A stretch of DNA of 64,000 bases, from the NCBI GenBank assembly GCA_021731025.1, contig JAKFYD010000015.1:58553-122552 (forward strand), in the 5' to 3' direction. The notes under the pieces are model-generated. The model had not been told where the DNA came from and ran no database searches. It saw only the letters and a list, made by a program, of their open reading frames with translations. A program made the translations under genes and the position numbers. The number at the start of each line of letters is the position of its first letter. Positions within the stretch are counted from its first letter, which is position 1. The DNA comes from Pseudobdellovibrionaceae bacterium. Lineage in GTDB: Bacteria; Bdellovibrionota; Bdellovibrionia; Bdellovibrionales; Bdellovibrionaceae. Shown piece by piece: positions 36,027 through 44,561 of the stretch.

Positions 36027-39000
36027 CTTTGCACCACCAGACCATCTTTCATTTCAATGATTTGATCACAATCCGCAATAGTCCCTAAACGATGGGCAAT
36101 AATGATCATCGTGGTTTCTTTCAGTGAATCGCGAATTACCCTTTGAATTAGGGAATCGGTTTGTACATCCACGCTGGCCGTCGCCTCATCCATCAAAACC
36201 ACTTTGGCTTTAAGTAGCAAAGCTCGCGCAAGACAAAGCAGTTGGCGTTGACCTTGGCTCAGGTTCGCGCCGTTTTCTTGCACCGAGCTTTGCAATCCCT
36301 GCGGAAGTTTTGCAACGAAAGAATCCAAGCCTGTTTGTTGAAGAGCCTGATGAATTTCTTCGTCGGTGCATTCGTTGTAACGATCTAAATTGCTTCGCAA
36401 AGTGCCTAAAAACAAAGTTGGATCTTGGGGGACAATGGCCAAAGATTTTCGTAAGCGATCCAATGGAATTTTCGAAAGATCAACACCATCGAGTTCAATA
36501 GAGCCAGACTCAATTTCAATAAATCGATACAAGGCTTGGAACAAAGTGCTCTTGCCGCTCCCAGTGCGACCAATAATTCCTACTTTTTGTCCCGACTTGA
36601 TATCGAAGCTCACTCCCTTTAAAACCCAAGGTAGATGAGGCGCGTATCTGGCTTGCACCTCTTTCCAACGAATTTCTCCTCGAGAAGGCCAATCGAGGGA
36701 AGGCGTTTGCTGAATTTCTTTTTCTTCGGATTCCAGTGAGGAATAAAATTTTAATCTTTCAACCGAAGTCATGCGCGATTCAATATCTGAAAAAATTCGT
36801 ATACCCCAATTGAGTTGCGCCCAAAATGACATCGAATAAATTGTTAAAAGTCCCGCCATTCCTGATTCCAACCATGTTGCATTCGCAGCGAGCGCAACAC
36901 CGGTCACCGTAGCGAGCGAGATGACTCCGCCTAAGGCGGGAACCCGTGCTGAAAACCAGCGGTTGATCATGTAATGACCATAGAACATTCTTTGACTGTG
37001 ATGAAGGCGAGCAAAGAACTCGGATAAAAACCAATCTTCTCGATGAAAAGCACGGATCACCGGAAGTCCAACCAGAGTTTCCTTAAAGTGAGCATAACGA
37101 GGAGAACGTGCAACAGAGTCTAAACGTTTCGCTTCTCGCGCGGGTCTTCGATAATCATTTTGCAATCGGTAGTAGAACAACAGTGTTGGTGCAATCACAA
37201 AAATCATCAAGGGTAATACCAAAAGAATAAGTATAAGCGAAACAATAATTTGCAGCACACAGTGGATGAATTGTTCAAAACTCCACTGCAGATAAATATC
37301 AACCGATTCAATATCCCTGGAAAATCTTTGTAAGATCCGCCCCACCGGGGTGGAATCAAAAAAACGAATCGGCGCCTTCAGCAAACTTTGCAACATTCGT
37401 TCATGCATATCCCGGCCAGCAGCAATGCCCCGCTCGAGCCAAAAGATTTGGTTGAGCAAATTAGCAACAAGGACAAGAAATCCTAATCCTCCATAAATCC
37501 AAATCGCATTTAAAGTTGGCCATTCATCCTGATGATTCGCAAAATAAGAAAGCCACCATTTTTGGGCGAGAGGTAAAAAGGCCGCAAGAATGGCGCCCAT
37601 CACCAAAAGGTTTAAGATCCAAAACTTTTTACCACCGTGACCACCCAATGAGCGAAGGTAATCCCAATAGACAGCGGATTTAACAGAACCTTTTTCGCGC
37701 TCTTCATCTTCGGTGATACGGCTTTCAACAAGTTCATCACCTTCAGCAGTCATATCCAAGGCAGCGGTTTTTTGAGAATCATGTTCTTGCTTTTCGTGCT
37801 CGCGATAAAACTCGGCAAACTCCTTTGAGTTCGCTAAAATTTCGGGGAATTTTCCCTGCGCACGGATTTCACCCTGGCTTAAAAAAATCACTTGGTCAAA
37901 ACGGCCTAGACTTTCCAATCTGTGGGTGACGACCACTCGAGTGATATTTTCCCAAAGACCAAACAGCAAGCGATTGCAAATCAGGCGTTCGGTTTCAACG
38001 TCCACTGCGGAAAGAGGATCATCGAGCAAGACAATTTGAGGATTCACTAAAGCAGCACGGCCCAAACTGACACGTTGTTTTTGTCCTCCTGAAAGATTGA
38101 CACCTTTTTCGCCAATTTCAGTTCTTAAGCCTGCAGGAAGATCATGAATGTCTTTATCTAAACAAGAAGCGTGAATGCACTTTCGTAAATACTCTTTGGT
38201 TGCTAATGATGAACCAAATTTTAAATTCTCGAGCAGAGAAGAGTTAATGATGTAAGCTTCTTGAGGGACATAGGCCAAAGGCACCAATGATTTATTTATT
38301 TCTGACGTGCCATGACTCCTGCGACATTCGCCGAGAAGTCCGTACAGTAGCGAAGATTTTCCTGCGCCGACACCGCCGACAATGGCAACCGATTCGCCAA
38401 TTTTGACCTGCAATGAAATATTTTTCAGTACGGGATCTTCAGCATTTGTATGGTAAAACTGAGCTTCTTTGAGTTGCAGAGCCAAGGGACTATCGATGGG
38501 CAAAGGTGTTTGCGAAGTGCTATCAACGGTTGGCAATGCTAAATAATTTTGAATTCGCGCAACAGCAACGATGGCCTGACTGAATTTAGAAAAAAGTCTC
38601 GACAGCTGACCGAATGGCTCTTCGAGTATAGCAAACAGTGAAATACATGTGAACAATGTCGCTGCATCCAATTCATATCCTCGCCAAGCGTGAACAATCA
38701 GCGCGACAAAAAGAACCACAGTGCCTACGGCCAGGTAGCTCACTCCGGAAAGAACTTCGGCTCGAGCCAATCGCTGTCTTGAACTCAACTCTTTATTGCG
38801 AATTGCTTGAACCTCTTCAGTAACAGCTTTTTCCCACGAAAAAAACTTAACAACGCGGATCGAGTTCAGGATCTGACTGATCAATGTGACGCGATTATCG
38901 CGCTCAACCCGCATGATTTCTTCGAATCGAATAAATTTCTTGGCAACGAAGCGTGTGAGTGGGGCGAGACCAGCCATGACAATCAAAGCAGCAAGAGCTG

Positions 39001-39634
39001 ACCAGCCAATATAAAAAAACAGCATGGCAGAAACGGCGGTGATGCTAACGACGGACCAAGTTAAATCTCCCCAGAGAGCCGAGAATTCAGAAATTGAATC
39101 TGAGTCACTGCTCATGTGATTAACCACATCACCGATTTGTGATCGACCTCGAGATTGCAAAGAAAGTTTCAGCGATTGAGCAAAAATCAATTCATTAATG
39201 TCATTTGTCGTTCTTTGCCAACATTGCAGATAATAGTAATAATACTGTTGTAAACAGAGTCCCGAAAAGATTCCACAACAGGCGAGGGCGAGCCCAACGG
39301 CAAGGTTTCCATACAAATCTTCGCCGCGTGAGAGTCGATCAATAAAGAGATGAATTAAATTTGGGGAAATTAAAAGACCCAACATAGCAATTGCAAAAAA
39401 AGTATAACCTTTGCGAGTTTGTTTTTTGTAAACACTCACTAAAGACCACAAGAAAGGTATTGGTTTCTGTGACCAATCCAATTTGTTTTTCGTCTGACTG
39501 TGAAGCGGATTCACACTTTCCGGAAGAGGCAAGAAGTCAGATTCAACCAAAACTTTTTTTCGCGAAAGTTCCACTAAAGCTGAACTGTGCAGAAAAAAGA
39601 GCTGATGAAAAAAGTTTTTTAAGGCGGGGAACAT
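36023..39634 (-). CDS. Full-length ABC transporter, ABCC/MRP-like (TMD-NBD-TMD-NBD)
   Basis: This single 1203-residue chain holds two complete exporter halves. Half one has about six membrane segments (70-330), then Walker A GGVGAGKSSLLYGLL near 425, signature LSGGQKQRVSLGRA and DDPLSAVD. Half two has membrane segments from about 665, Walker A GRTGSGKSTLFQALYRF near 1025, signature LSQGQRQLLCLARALL and DEATASVD. Bacterial exporters are usually half-size dimers; the fused order and the LSGGQKQRVS...DDPLSAVD pattern are those of eukaryotic-style ABCC proteins. An acidic-charged linker (EGDELVESRITEDEERE) joins the halves. The substrate is unknown. A tiny open frame with a strong ribosome site lies just upstream. 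Confidence 0.85.
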   Translation of the reverse strand: MFPALKNFFHQLFFLHSSALVELSRKKVLVESDFLPLPESVNPLHSQTKNKLDWSQKPIPFLWSLVSVYKKQTRKGYTFFAIAMLGLLISPNLIHLFIDRLSRGEDLYGNLAVGLALACCGIFSGLCLQQYYYYYLQCWQRTTNDINELIFAQSLKLSLQSRGRSQIGDVVNHMSSDSDSISEFSALWGDLTWSVVSITAVSAMLFFYIGWSALAALIVMAGLAPLTRFVAKKFIRFEEIMRVERDNRVTLISQILNSIRVVKFFSWEKAVTEEVQAIRNKELSSRQRLARAEVLSGVSYLAVGTVVLFVALIVHAWRGYELDAATLFTCISLFAILEEPFGQLSRLFSKFSQAIVAVARIQNYLALPTVDSTSQTPLPIDSPLALQLKEAQFYHTNAEDPVLKNISLQVKIGESVAIVGGVGAGKSSLLYGLLGECRRSHGTSEINKSLVPLAYVPQEAYIINSSLLENLKFGSSLATKEYLRKCIHASCLDKDIHDLPAGLRTEIGEKGVNLSGGQKQRVSLGRAALVNPQIVLLDDPLSAVDVETERLICNRLLFGLWENITRVVVTHRLESLGRFDQVIFLSQGEIRAQGKFPEILANSKEFAEFYREHEKQEHDSQKTAALDMTAEGDELVESRITEDEEREKGSVKSAVYWDYLRSLGGHGGKKFWILNLLVMGAILAAFLPLAQKWWLSYFANHQDEWPTLNAIWIYGGLGFLVLVANLLNQIFWLERGIAAGRDMHERMLQSLLKAPIRFFDSTPVGRILQRFSRDIESVDIYLQWSFEQFIHCVLQIIVSLILILLVLPLMIFVIAPTLLFYYRLQNDYRRPAREAKRLDSVARSPRYAHFKETLVGLPVIRAFHREDWFLSEFFARLHHSQRMFYGHYMINRWFSARVPALGGVISLATVTGVALAANATWLESGMAGLLTIYSMSFWAQLNWGIRIFSDIESRMTSVERLKFYSSLESEEKEIQQTPSLDWPSRGEIRWKEVQARYAPHLPWVLKGVSFDIKSGQKVGIIGRTGSGKSTLFQALYRFIEIESGSIELDGVDLSKIPLDRLRKSLAIVPQDPTLFLGTLRSNLDRYNECTDEEIHQALQQTGLDSFVAKLPQGLQSSVQENGANLSQGQRQLLCLARALLLKAKVVLMDEATASVDVQTDSLIQRVIRDSLKETTMIIIAHRLGTIADCDQIIEMKDGLVVQS

Positions 39635-39692
39635 AAAAGATATCCAGTCAAAGAGTTAAAATTATTAAGTTGTCGAGAGGAAGATAGCTGCT

Positions 39693-39764
39693 TTAGGCGA
39701 GCATCGAAAAATCTGGAGAAACGCCATTACAGACTATTGCGGGTGCATATTGTATAATAATCAT
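39693..39764 (-). CDS. Possible 23-residue peptide upstream of the ABC exporter
   Basis: An AAAGGAGA ribosome site lies 6 bases before ATG 39764. The frame reads MIIIQYAPAIVCNG and ends after 23 codons at TAA 39693, 58 bases before the exporter start. The ribosome site is better than that of the exporter gene itself. It could be a leader peptide controlling the exporter, an exported peptide, or chance. No homologue is known to me. Confidence 0.3.
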   Translation of the reverse strand: MIIIQYAPAIVCNGVSPDFSMLA

Positions 39765-39849
39765 AGCGGTTCTCCTTTCATATGAGTTTGCCAGGCTAGC
39801 AATAATGGAATTGCTTGTCTATAAGTAAAATCGTGTCGCTTAATAAGAT

Positions 39850-40980
39850 TTATTGCGGCGCTAAAATGGCCAAATCTTCATTGAGCATACGGTATGGCCA
39901 GTAGCGAAAAGTGCGGATATGCCCGCTCCATCATATAGGCCAAATGTCTCCCGAATCTTCATATCTCAAGCTTAAATTAGTTCCGACAAGCATTTTTACA
40001 TAAACAGAAAGAACATATTTTGTTCCAGAGACAGGTGTAAAATTAATACGCGCTCGTGGAAATCCACCGGTTGCTTTAATTTTATCAGCGGTCATGCTGC
40101 CATCCAGAGCCGTTCCTTGATCGGCAGTCAAAGTGAGAAATTCTGGTGTCCACTGATCCACTTGGGAATTGATGATCATATTTGTTTTTGTGGATTCAAT
40201 TAACAAACCCAATGCCGCGTGGGTTTTAGGATTATAATCATAACGTGGTTGATTGACTGCCGCTATTTGCATCACACCATTCGCATCAAAATAAGTTCCC
40301 GTTGAAGCGCGAACGAATGTCACTGCATAGTTACCATCCAAAGAATTCAAACTTCCTTGAGTGAAATCAAACTCCAAAGTGGGAGCAATAACAGTAATAT
40401 CAAATTTAGCTGCGTTGTTGTTACTGTCAGTTACGGACACTGTGGCAGTATCAGCACTGCTCGGAGTAAAAACTCCAGCGGAACTTAAACTGCCAGCGCC
40501 AGTGTGGAAGTAAGTGTTGGGGGCGTGCCACCAGTGACATAAGCGGAAAGATCTAAAGCCGCACCGTTCAGTGCTTTATCAAACTGAATTCTTACCAATG
40601 ATATTGAAGGAATCATCGTCGGACCACTGCTCAGTTCTTGAAGATTTGTATTTGATAATTGGGTTGGCCAGTAACTCAGACGATTAAAATAGCCAGCCAA
40701 AGGAACATAGTTATTTCGCGCTGTATATTGGCCCAGACGTCCTTTGCTAAATGGAGGCATTGTAAAAGCACTGCTGCTGGTACCAATTTGAACTCCATTG
40801 TCGTAAAAGGCAGCTCCGGAAGTTGTTTTATAACTTGAAAGCAGCATCGCCTAAATTAAAAACAATATTTGAAAGGCGTGAGTGCTGAGTCGAAATTATA
40901 TTCGTCAGTAAAGTGCCTTTGCTGTAGTTAAACCATTTTTGAAAATCAGGTAATTCGACACGGTCATCTGTAAGGGTGAA
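39850..40980 (-). pseudogene. Remnant of a multi-module phage-tail-fibre-like surface protein
   Basis: Several frames on the minus strand join into one decayed protein. The first (about 40980-40850) reads VELPDFQKWFNYSKGTLL and SNIVFNLGDAAF. The frame then shifts to 40847-40485 (FYDNGVQIGTSS, GYFNRLSYWPTQLSNTNLQ). It shifts again to 40440-39931 (VTFVRASTGTYFDANGV, GLLIESTKTNMI). After an in-frame stop and shift it ends GHIRTFRYWPYRMLNED at 39850. FRAST...YFDANGV, WFN...GTLL and GYFNRLSYWP modules in this order occur in phage tail spike or fibre proteins. Here module two has lost its middle. No other phage genes are nearby. Confidence 0.6.
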
Positions 40981-41125
40981 ATGATGCTCACCTTTTTTGC
41001 TGCAAAAATCGAAAAATCAACGGGATTGATGACCTACGCCAATGCCAGCCACGAGAGCCCCGTGATTCTGCATAAAACTTCGGGCGCTGAGCCCGTAGAT
41101 GATTTTATTTATCTTCAGGAGGTCA
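40978..41125 (+). pseudogene. Fragment of a PP2C/RsbU-type serine phosphatase
   Basis: On the plus strand, opposite in direction to the fibre remnant, about 47 codons read EMMLTFFAAKIEKSTG, LMTYANASHESPVILHK and VDDFIYL. This is the characteristic stretch of SpoIIE/RsbU phosphatases (a MTLFFAxID-like strand, then YVNAGHxPPxLL). No start, N-terminus or later motifs survive. The fragment begins within a few bases of where the fibre remnant ends, so the junction marks a past rearrangement. Confidence 0.5.
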
Positions 41126-41128
41126 ATA

Positions 41129-41148
41129 GCCCGCGCCATCGCGCGGGC
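41129..41148. terminator. Strong GC hairpin 3' of the secreted lectin gene
   Basis: GCCCGCGC and GCGCGGGC form a perfect 8-bp stem with a CATC loop, starting 12 bases beyond the stop codon of the minus-strand secreted protein. It is followed by TATTGACC rather than a T-run on that strand, so it is either an imperfect terminator, an mRNA 3' stabiliser or a palindromic repeat unit. Confidence 0.4.
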
Positions 41149-41160
41149 CTGATACTATTT

Positions 41161-43002
41161 TTACGGAGCGCTGATGTGTAAGTGATCAATGTAGTGGGAA
41201 GGATCCGTAGCGAAACCAGTCCCATTTCCGTGACCATCCCAAGTTTCTGACCACACCCATTCGGCGACGGAAGGACCGTAAGCAAAGTTGGGGTAATCAC
41301 CAGCCAGTACAGTTTTGCCACCCTTAGGAGTCACCCACCATTTGACTGCTCCATCTTTGCAGGTCGCGCAAGAGCTGGCCTTCATGTAAACTTCGATGCG
41401 GTACCAAGTTCCTGCAACGATCGCGATGTCATTTTTGTTGGCGAAACACTGATCGATGTCACCACCACCACCTCCGCAACGATCCAAGTTGTAAGGAAGT
41501 TGCGTGGTCCAAAAAAATCGACTCAAGTTGCTTCCTCGTGGTCTTTGCCACATAAAGACGCCATTTTGGCCTGGCGCGCCCCGAATGAAGAACATTTTAT
41601 TTCCACCAGTGGTATTGCCAGTGAAATCAGGATTGGATTTCCACCAAAGCCCCACATAAACTTCTTTGATCGCTGTCGGAGCAAAGAAGTGAGTTTGCGA
41701 GCCACCTTGGCGCAGCTGATAATTCATCGTTGAACGGTACATATTCGAAGGACTGAGCGGAGCACCGCTGTCGCGTGCGACACTGATTGTATGCATGGAA
41801 GGCGGTGATGCGGCTAAGCCCGCAGCATTGTAAGGATCAAGCAGTTTTCCATTGCAAAGAGGATGATCAAATCCACAATCCAACAAAGTTTTGAAATTCT
41901 TAGGTTGATTCGGCCAAGCCGCACTGGGCGTCGGAGTTGGGGGAACAGGTGTAGGCGGTATGGGAGTGGGTGGAATCGGCGTCGGTGTCGTTGTTATTTT
42001 TTTGAGGAAAAAATTTTGATTGAGTCCGGTTAAGCAAGTCCACACAATGATTGGCGCTTTGTCTGCTGTCGAGATGCCTGAAACATCCAAACATTTGTCA
42101 TTCACCTTTGAATGGATTTTATTTTTTTCGCCACCTTTGTTTTCGAGACGAAACAACTGATTGGCTTTTCCTGTGCAAGTGGCTTGAACGACACTGGCGC
42201 CATCCGCAGTATTGGAGTCAAGATGATCGACGCATTTGCCAGTCAGCTCACCTTTGATTTCGTAAAGTCCACCGGCTTTTGGCGTAAAAATAAAATTTTG
42301 ATTTTTCAGATTGTTGCACGGCGCTTGAGTGATTTTTGTTTTATCTGTAGCCGCTGTGCCGGTGTCGAAGCACTTTCCACTGTGTTCAGCTTTGATCGTC
42401 GCTTTGAAGGTGTTTGGGGTTGGTGGTGTTGGTGTCGGTATCGGTATCGGAGCTGTTGGATTTGGCGTGAAGACAATCTTAGGATCCAGATGAGTCATAT
42501 CACAGGACCAGTCACCACGGGCATTCGTGACAAAATCGATTTTATCACCAGCAGCGACGGAAACAGACAGGTTCATGTTTATGCCCGTCTTATCTCCATT
42601 CGCAATTGTACTTTGTGATAAGACGGTGGTGTTCTTTTTAACTGTGACCACGACGCCGGAGCCCGCACCAGAGCCTCCACAGGAAGAGTCATAATCATAA
42701 ACTTTTCCCGTGATGACAAGTTTTCCTGCTGCAGGTGAAGTGAATCTGAGGATGGCATCGGCTAAGAGACCGGGGTGACTATAGTCTCGGCCAATGAAAA
42801 GATAAAGTTCCGACTCTGCTTTCATCGCACCAACGGAAGCATTGTAAGTCATCTTTTCATTTTTTGAAGTTGTGTAGGAAAACCCTCTATTTGTGTTGAA
42901 ATCCACAGAGGCTTGGTAAACTGAATCAGCGGCCTGAGCTCGAGAGAGAAAGCAGATCAATAGAAACAATAAAAAATAATGGCCATTAAGAATTATTCTC
43001 AT
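41161..43002 (-). CDS. Secreted multidomain protein: beta-sandwich, ricin-B lectin, lyase-like C-terminal domain
   Basis: The 613 residues have a signal peptide (LLFLLICFLSRAQA). A first domain (about 25-180, VYDYDSSCGGSG, GDWSCDMTHLDPKIVF) is probably a sugar-binding beta-sandwich. It is followed by a Pro/Thr linker and a ricin-B-type lectin domain (about 196-335) with repeated GKCFDTG, GKCVDHL and DKCLDVSG motifs and NQNF repeats. After a second Pro/Thr linker comes a domain of about 250 residues (KMFFIRGAPGQNG, WYRIEVYMKAS, YIDHLHISAP) that looks like a concanavalin-type jelly roll as in polysaccharide lyases. It is likely a secreted carbohydrate-active enzyme. A decayed copy of its last domain is at 22920-23545. 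Confidence 0.7.
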   Translation of the reverse strand: MRIILNGHYFLLFLLICFLSRAQAADSVYQASVDFNTNRGFSYTTSKNEKMTYNASVGAMKAESELYLFIGRDYSHPGLLADAILRFTSPAAGKLVITGKVYDYDSSCGGSGAGSGVVVTVKKNTTVLSQSTIANGDKTGINMNLSVSVAAGDKIDFVTNARGDWSCDMTHLDPKIVFTPNPTAPIPIPTPTPPTPNTFKATIKAEHSGKCFDTGTAATDKTKITQAPCNNLKNQNFIFTPKAGGLYEIKGELTGKCVDHLDSNTADGASVVQATCTGKANQLFRLENKGGEKNKIHSKVNDKCLDVSGISTADKAPIIVWTCLTGLNQNFFLKKITTTPTPIPPTPIPPTPVPPTPTPSAAWPNQPKNFKTLLDCGFDHPLCNGKLLDPYNAAGLAASPPSMHTISVARDSGAPLSPSNMYRSTMNYQLRQGGSQTHFFAPTAIKEVYVGLWWKSNPDFTGNTTGGNKMFFIRGAPGQNGVFMWQRPRGSNLSRFFWTTQLPYNLDRCGGGGGDIDQCFANKNDIAIVAGTWYRIEVYMKASSCATCKDGAVKWWVTPKGGKTVLAGDYPNFAYGPSVAEWVWSETWDGHGNGTGFATDPSHYIDHLHISAP

Positions 43003-43268
43003 AATTCCTCCTTTGTTTTTAAGAGATGAAGTGCTCTTTTGGCTGAGGGTATAAGCCGTGCGAATTAATTTTGAGCAGCCGAGTCGTTAAGTATATTAAA
43101 AAAAAAGAGATGAGTCTACGCTCCCAAAGTCATGTTTTTTGAGTGAGGGCTTTTATAAGTTATTTGGCAAAAATAAATTTTCACCTTTATGAAGCGATTT
43201 TATCCGGTTCCATTGTGGAATTTCGAAACTGACATCGGTGATTGAAACAAGGTAACCCGGTATCAAGC

Positions 43269-44519
43269 TCAATGCTTATTTACAACGACCTTAATTGATC
43301 TGTGAATTGAATGCATCAACACCATCGTGATCAATGTTGTTAAAACGAGAATGTATCCTAAAGTATCAAAGTGTTCTAAACGACCATTAGATTCTGCAAC
43401 AACAATACTTCCCGCAATGACGGACGCAAGACCACCAGAGATTTGTTGTAGCGACGAACTCACGGCCATGAATGAGCCACGATTTTCAGGTTCTGGTATG
43501 GCTGACATCATGGCTTGTGCTGGGATCATACGAGAAAAAATTCCAACAAACAAAACGGCATTGATGAGAATCACTAACCACAAGGGCGACGCACCCATAT
43601 TCGTATAAATGACAACCATGATAATACTCAAAACCCCGCCAAACAGAAACACATTAAATTTTCCAAATTGATCAGCTGCTTTTCCAATAAGTGGACCAAA
43701 GAAAAGCGCACAAATTCCAGTGATGAGATAGATCATGGGCAGATTTGAAATATCGATTCCTAAATTCCCCACTGTAAAGGCGCTTCCAAAGGGCATAAGC
43801 ATAAAACCGCCGGTACTGAGCAAGGCCGTCGTGGCAAAAGCCGGAAGGTATTTGCGATTGGAAATGGTCATCCAAAAATGATGAAAGGCTTTCCGATCGA
43901 CACGCTTTGGATTCGAGAGATGTTGATCAACCGGTTTCATGTAGACAATAATAATGACACCCGCGATTAAACTTGCGGCAACAATCATCATGAAGGGTGC
44001 ATGCCAATCCCACAGATTTGATAAATAAAGACCCAAAGGAATTCCAAGAATTTGACTGGCAGAAAATGCGGTTTGCAAAAGGCCCATGACCCGCCCTCGC
44101 ATTTGAAAAGGAAAGAGATCCGTGGTGATTGCTAAAATGACAGAGCCAATAACTCCACCAAATATCCCCGTCAAAATTCTTGCAAACAAAAGGAACTCAT
44201 AACTTTGTGCTAATCCACAAAGCAAGGTGGCGAAAACAAAGCCACTGTAAAAAAAGATCAAAAGTTTTTTTCGATCATAGCGATCAGCAAATCCCGAAGC
44301 TAAGATTCCAGAAATACCTGCACTGAAGGCATAGGCTGAAACCACCAAGCCAAATTGATGAGTTGAAATTTTTAATGCAGGCATGAGCATTGCGCCCAAA
44401 GGTGAAATGATCATAAAATCGAGAATGATGGTAAATTGCAAAAAAGCCATTAGGGCTATGACGAGTTTTTGATAAGGAGTAAAAGATAAATTTTGTGAAG
44501 GGGGATTCGATGTTTGCAT
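43269..44519 (-). CDS. MFS transporter (DHA1-type, drug-efflux-like)
   Basis: The 416-residue protein has about 12 membrane segments. Loop 2-3 carries the MFS signature GFADRYDRKKLLIFFY near residue 80, and TM5 has FSASQILGIPLGLYL, a motif-C-like GIPxG stretch common in DHA1 proton antiporters. The central cytoplasmic loop (KPVDQHLSNPKRVDRKAFHH) lies near 200. The substrate cannot be predicted. The 266 bases between it and the secreted lectin protein contain no gene I can support. Confidence 0.85.
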   Translation of the reverse strand: MQTSNPPSQNLSFTPYQKLVIALMAFLQFTIILDFMIISPLGAMLMPALKISTHQFGLVVSAYAFSAGISGILASGFADRYDRKKLLIFFYSGFVFATLLCGLAQSYEFLLFARILTGIFGGVIGSVILAITTDLFPFQMRGRVMGLLQTAFSASQILGIPLGLYLSNLWDWHAPFMMIVAASLIAGVIIIVYMKPVDQHLSNPKRVDRKAFHHFWMTISNRKYLPAFATTALLSTGGFMLMPFGSAFTVGNLGIDISNLPMIYLITGICALFFGPLIGKAADQFGKFNVFLFGGVLSIIMVVIYTNMGASPLWLVILINAVLFVGIFSRMIPAQAMMSAIPEPENRGSFMAVSSSLQQISGGLASVIAGSIVVAESNGRLEHFDTLGYILVLTTLITMVLMHSIHRSIKVVVNKH

Positions 44520-44561
44520 TTAAAAAGAATAAACCAGATCAACTTTCTTCACAAGTACAGA

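Noticed and set aside
39850..41125. Prophage
   Set aside because: Only fibre-like modules are recognisable; no integrase, terminase, capsid or other phage gene is nearby, and such modules also occur in bacterial surface proteins.
41925..41995. Short GT/GGC-rich repeats
   Set aside because: They encode the Pro/Thr linker of the secreted lectin protein; ordinary linker coding, no separate element.
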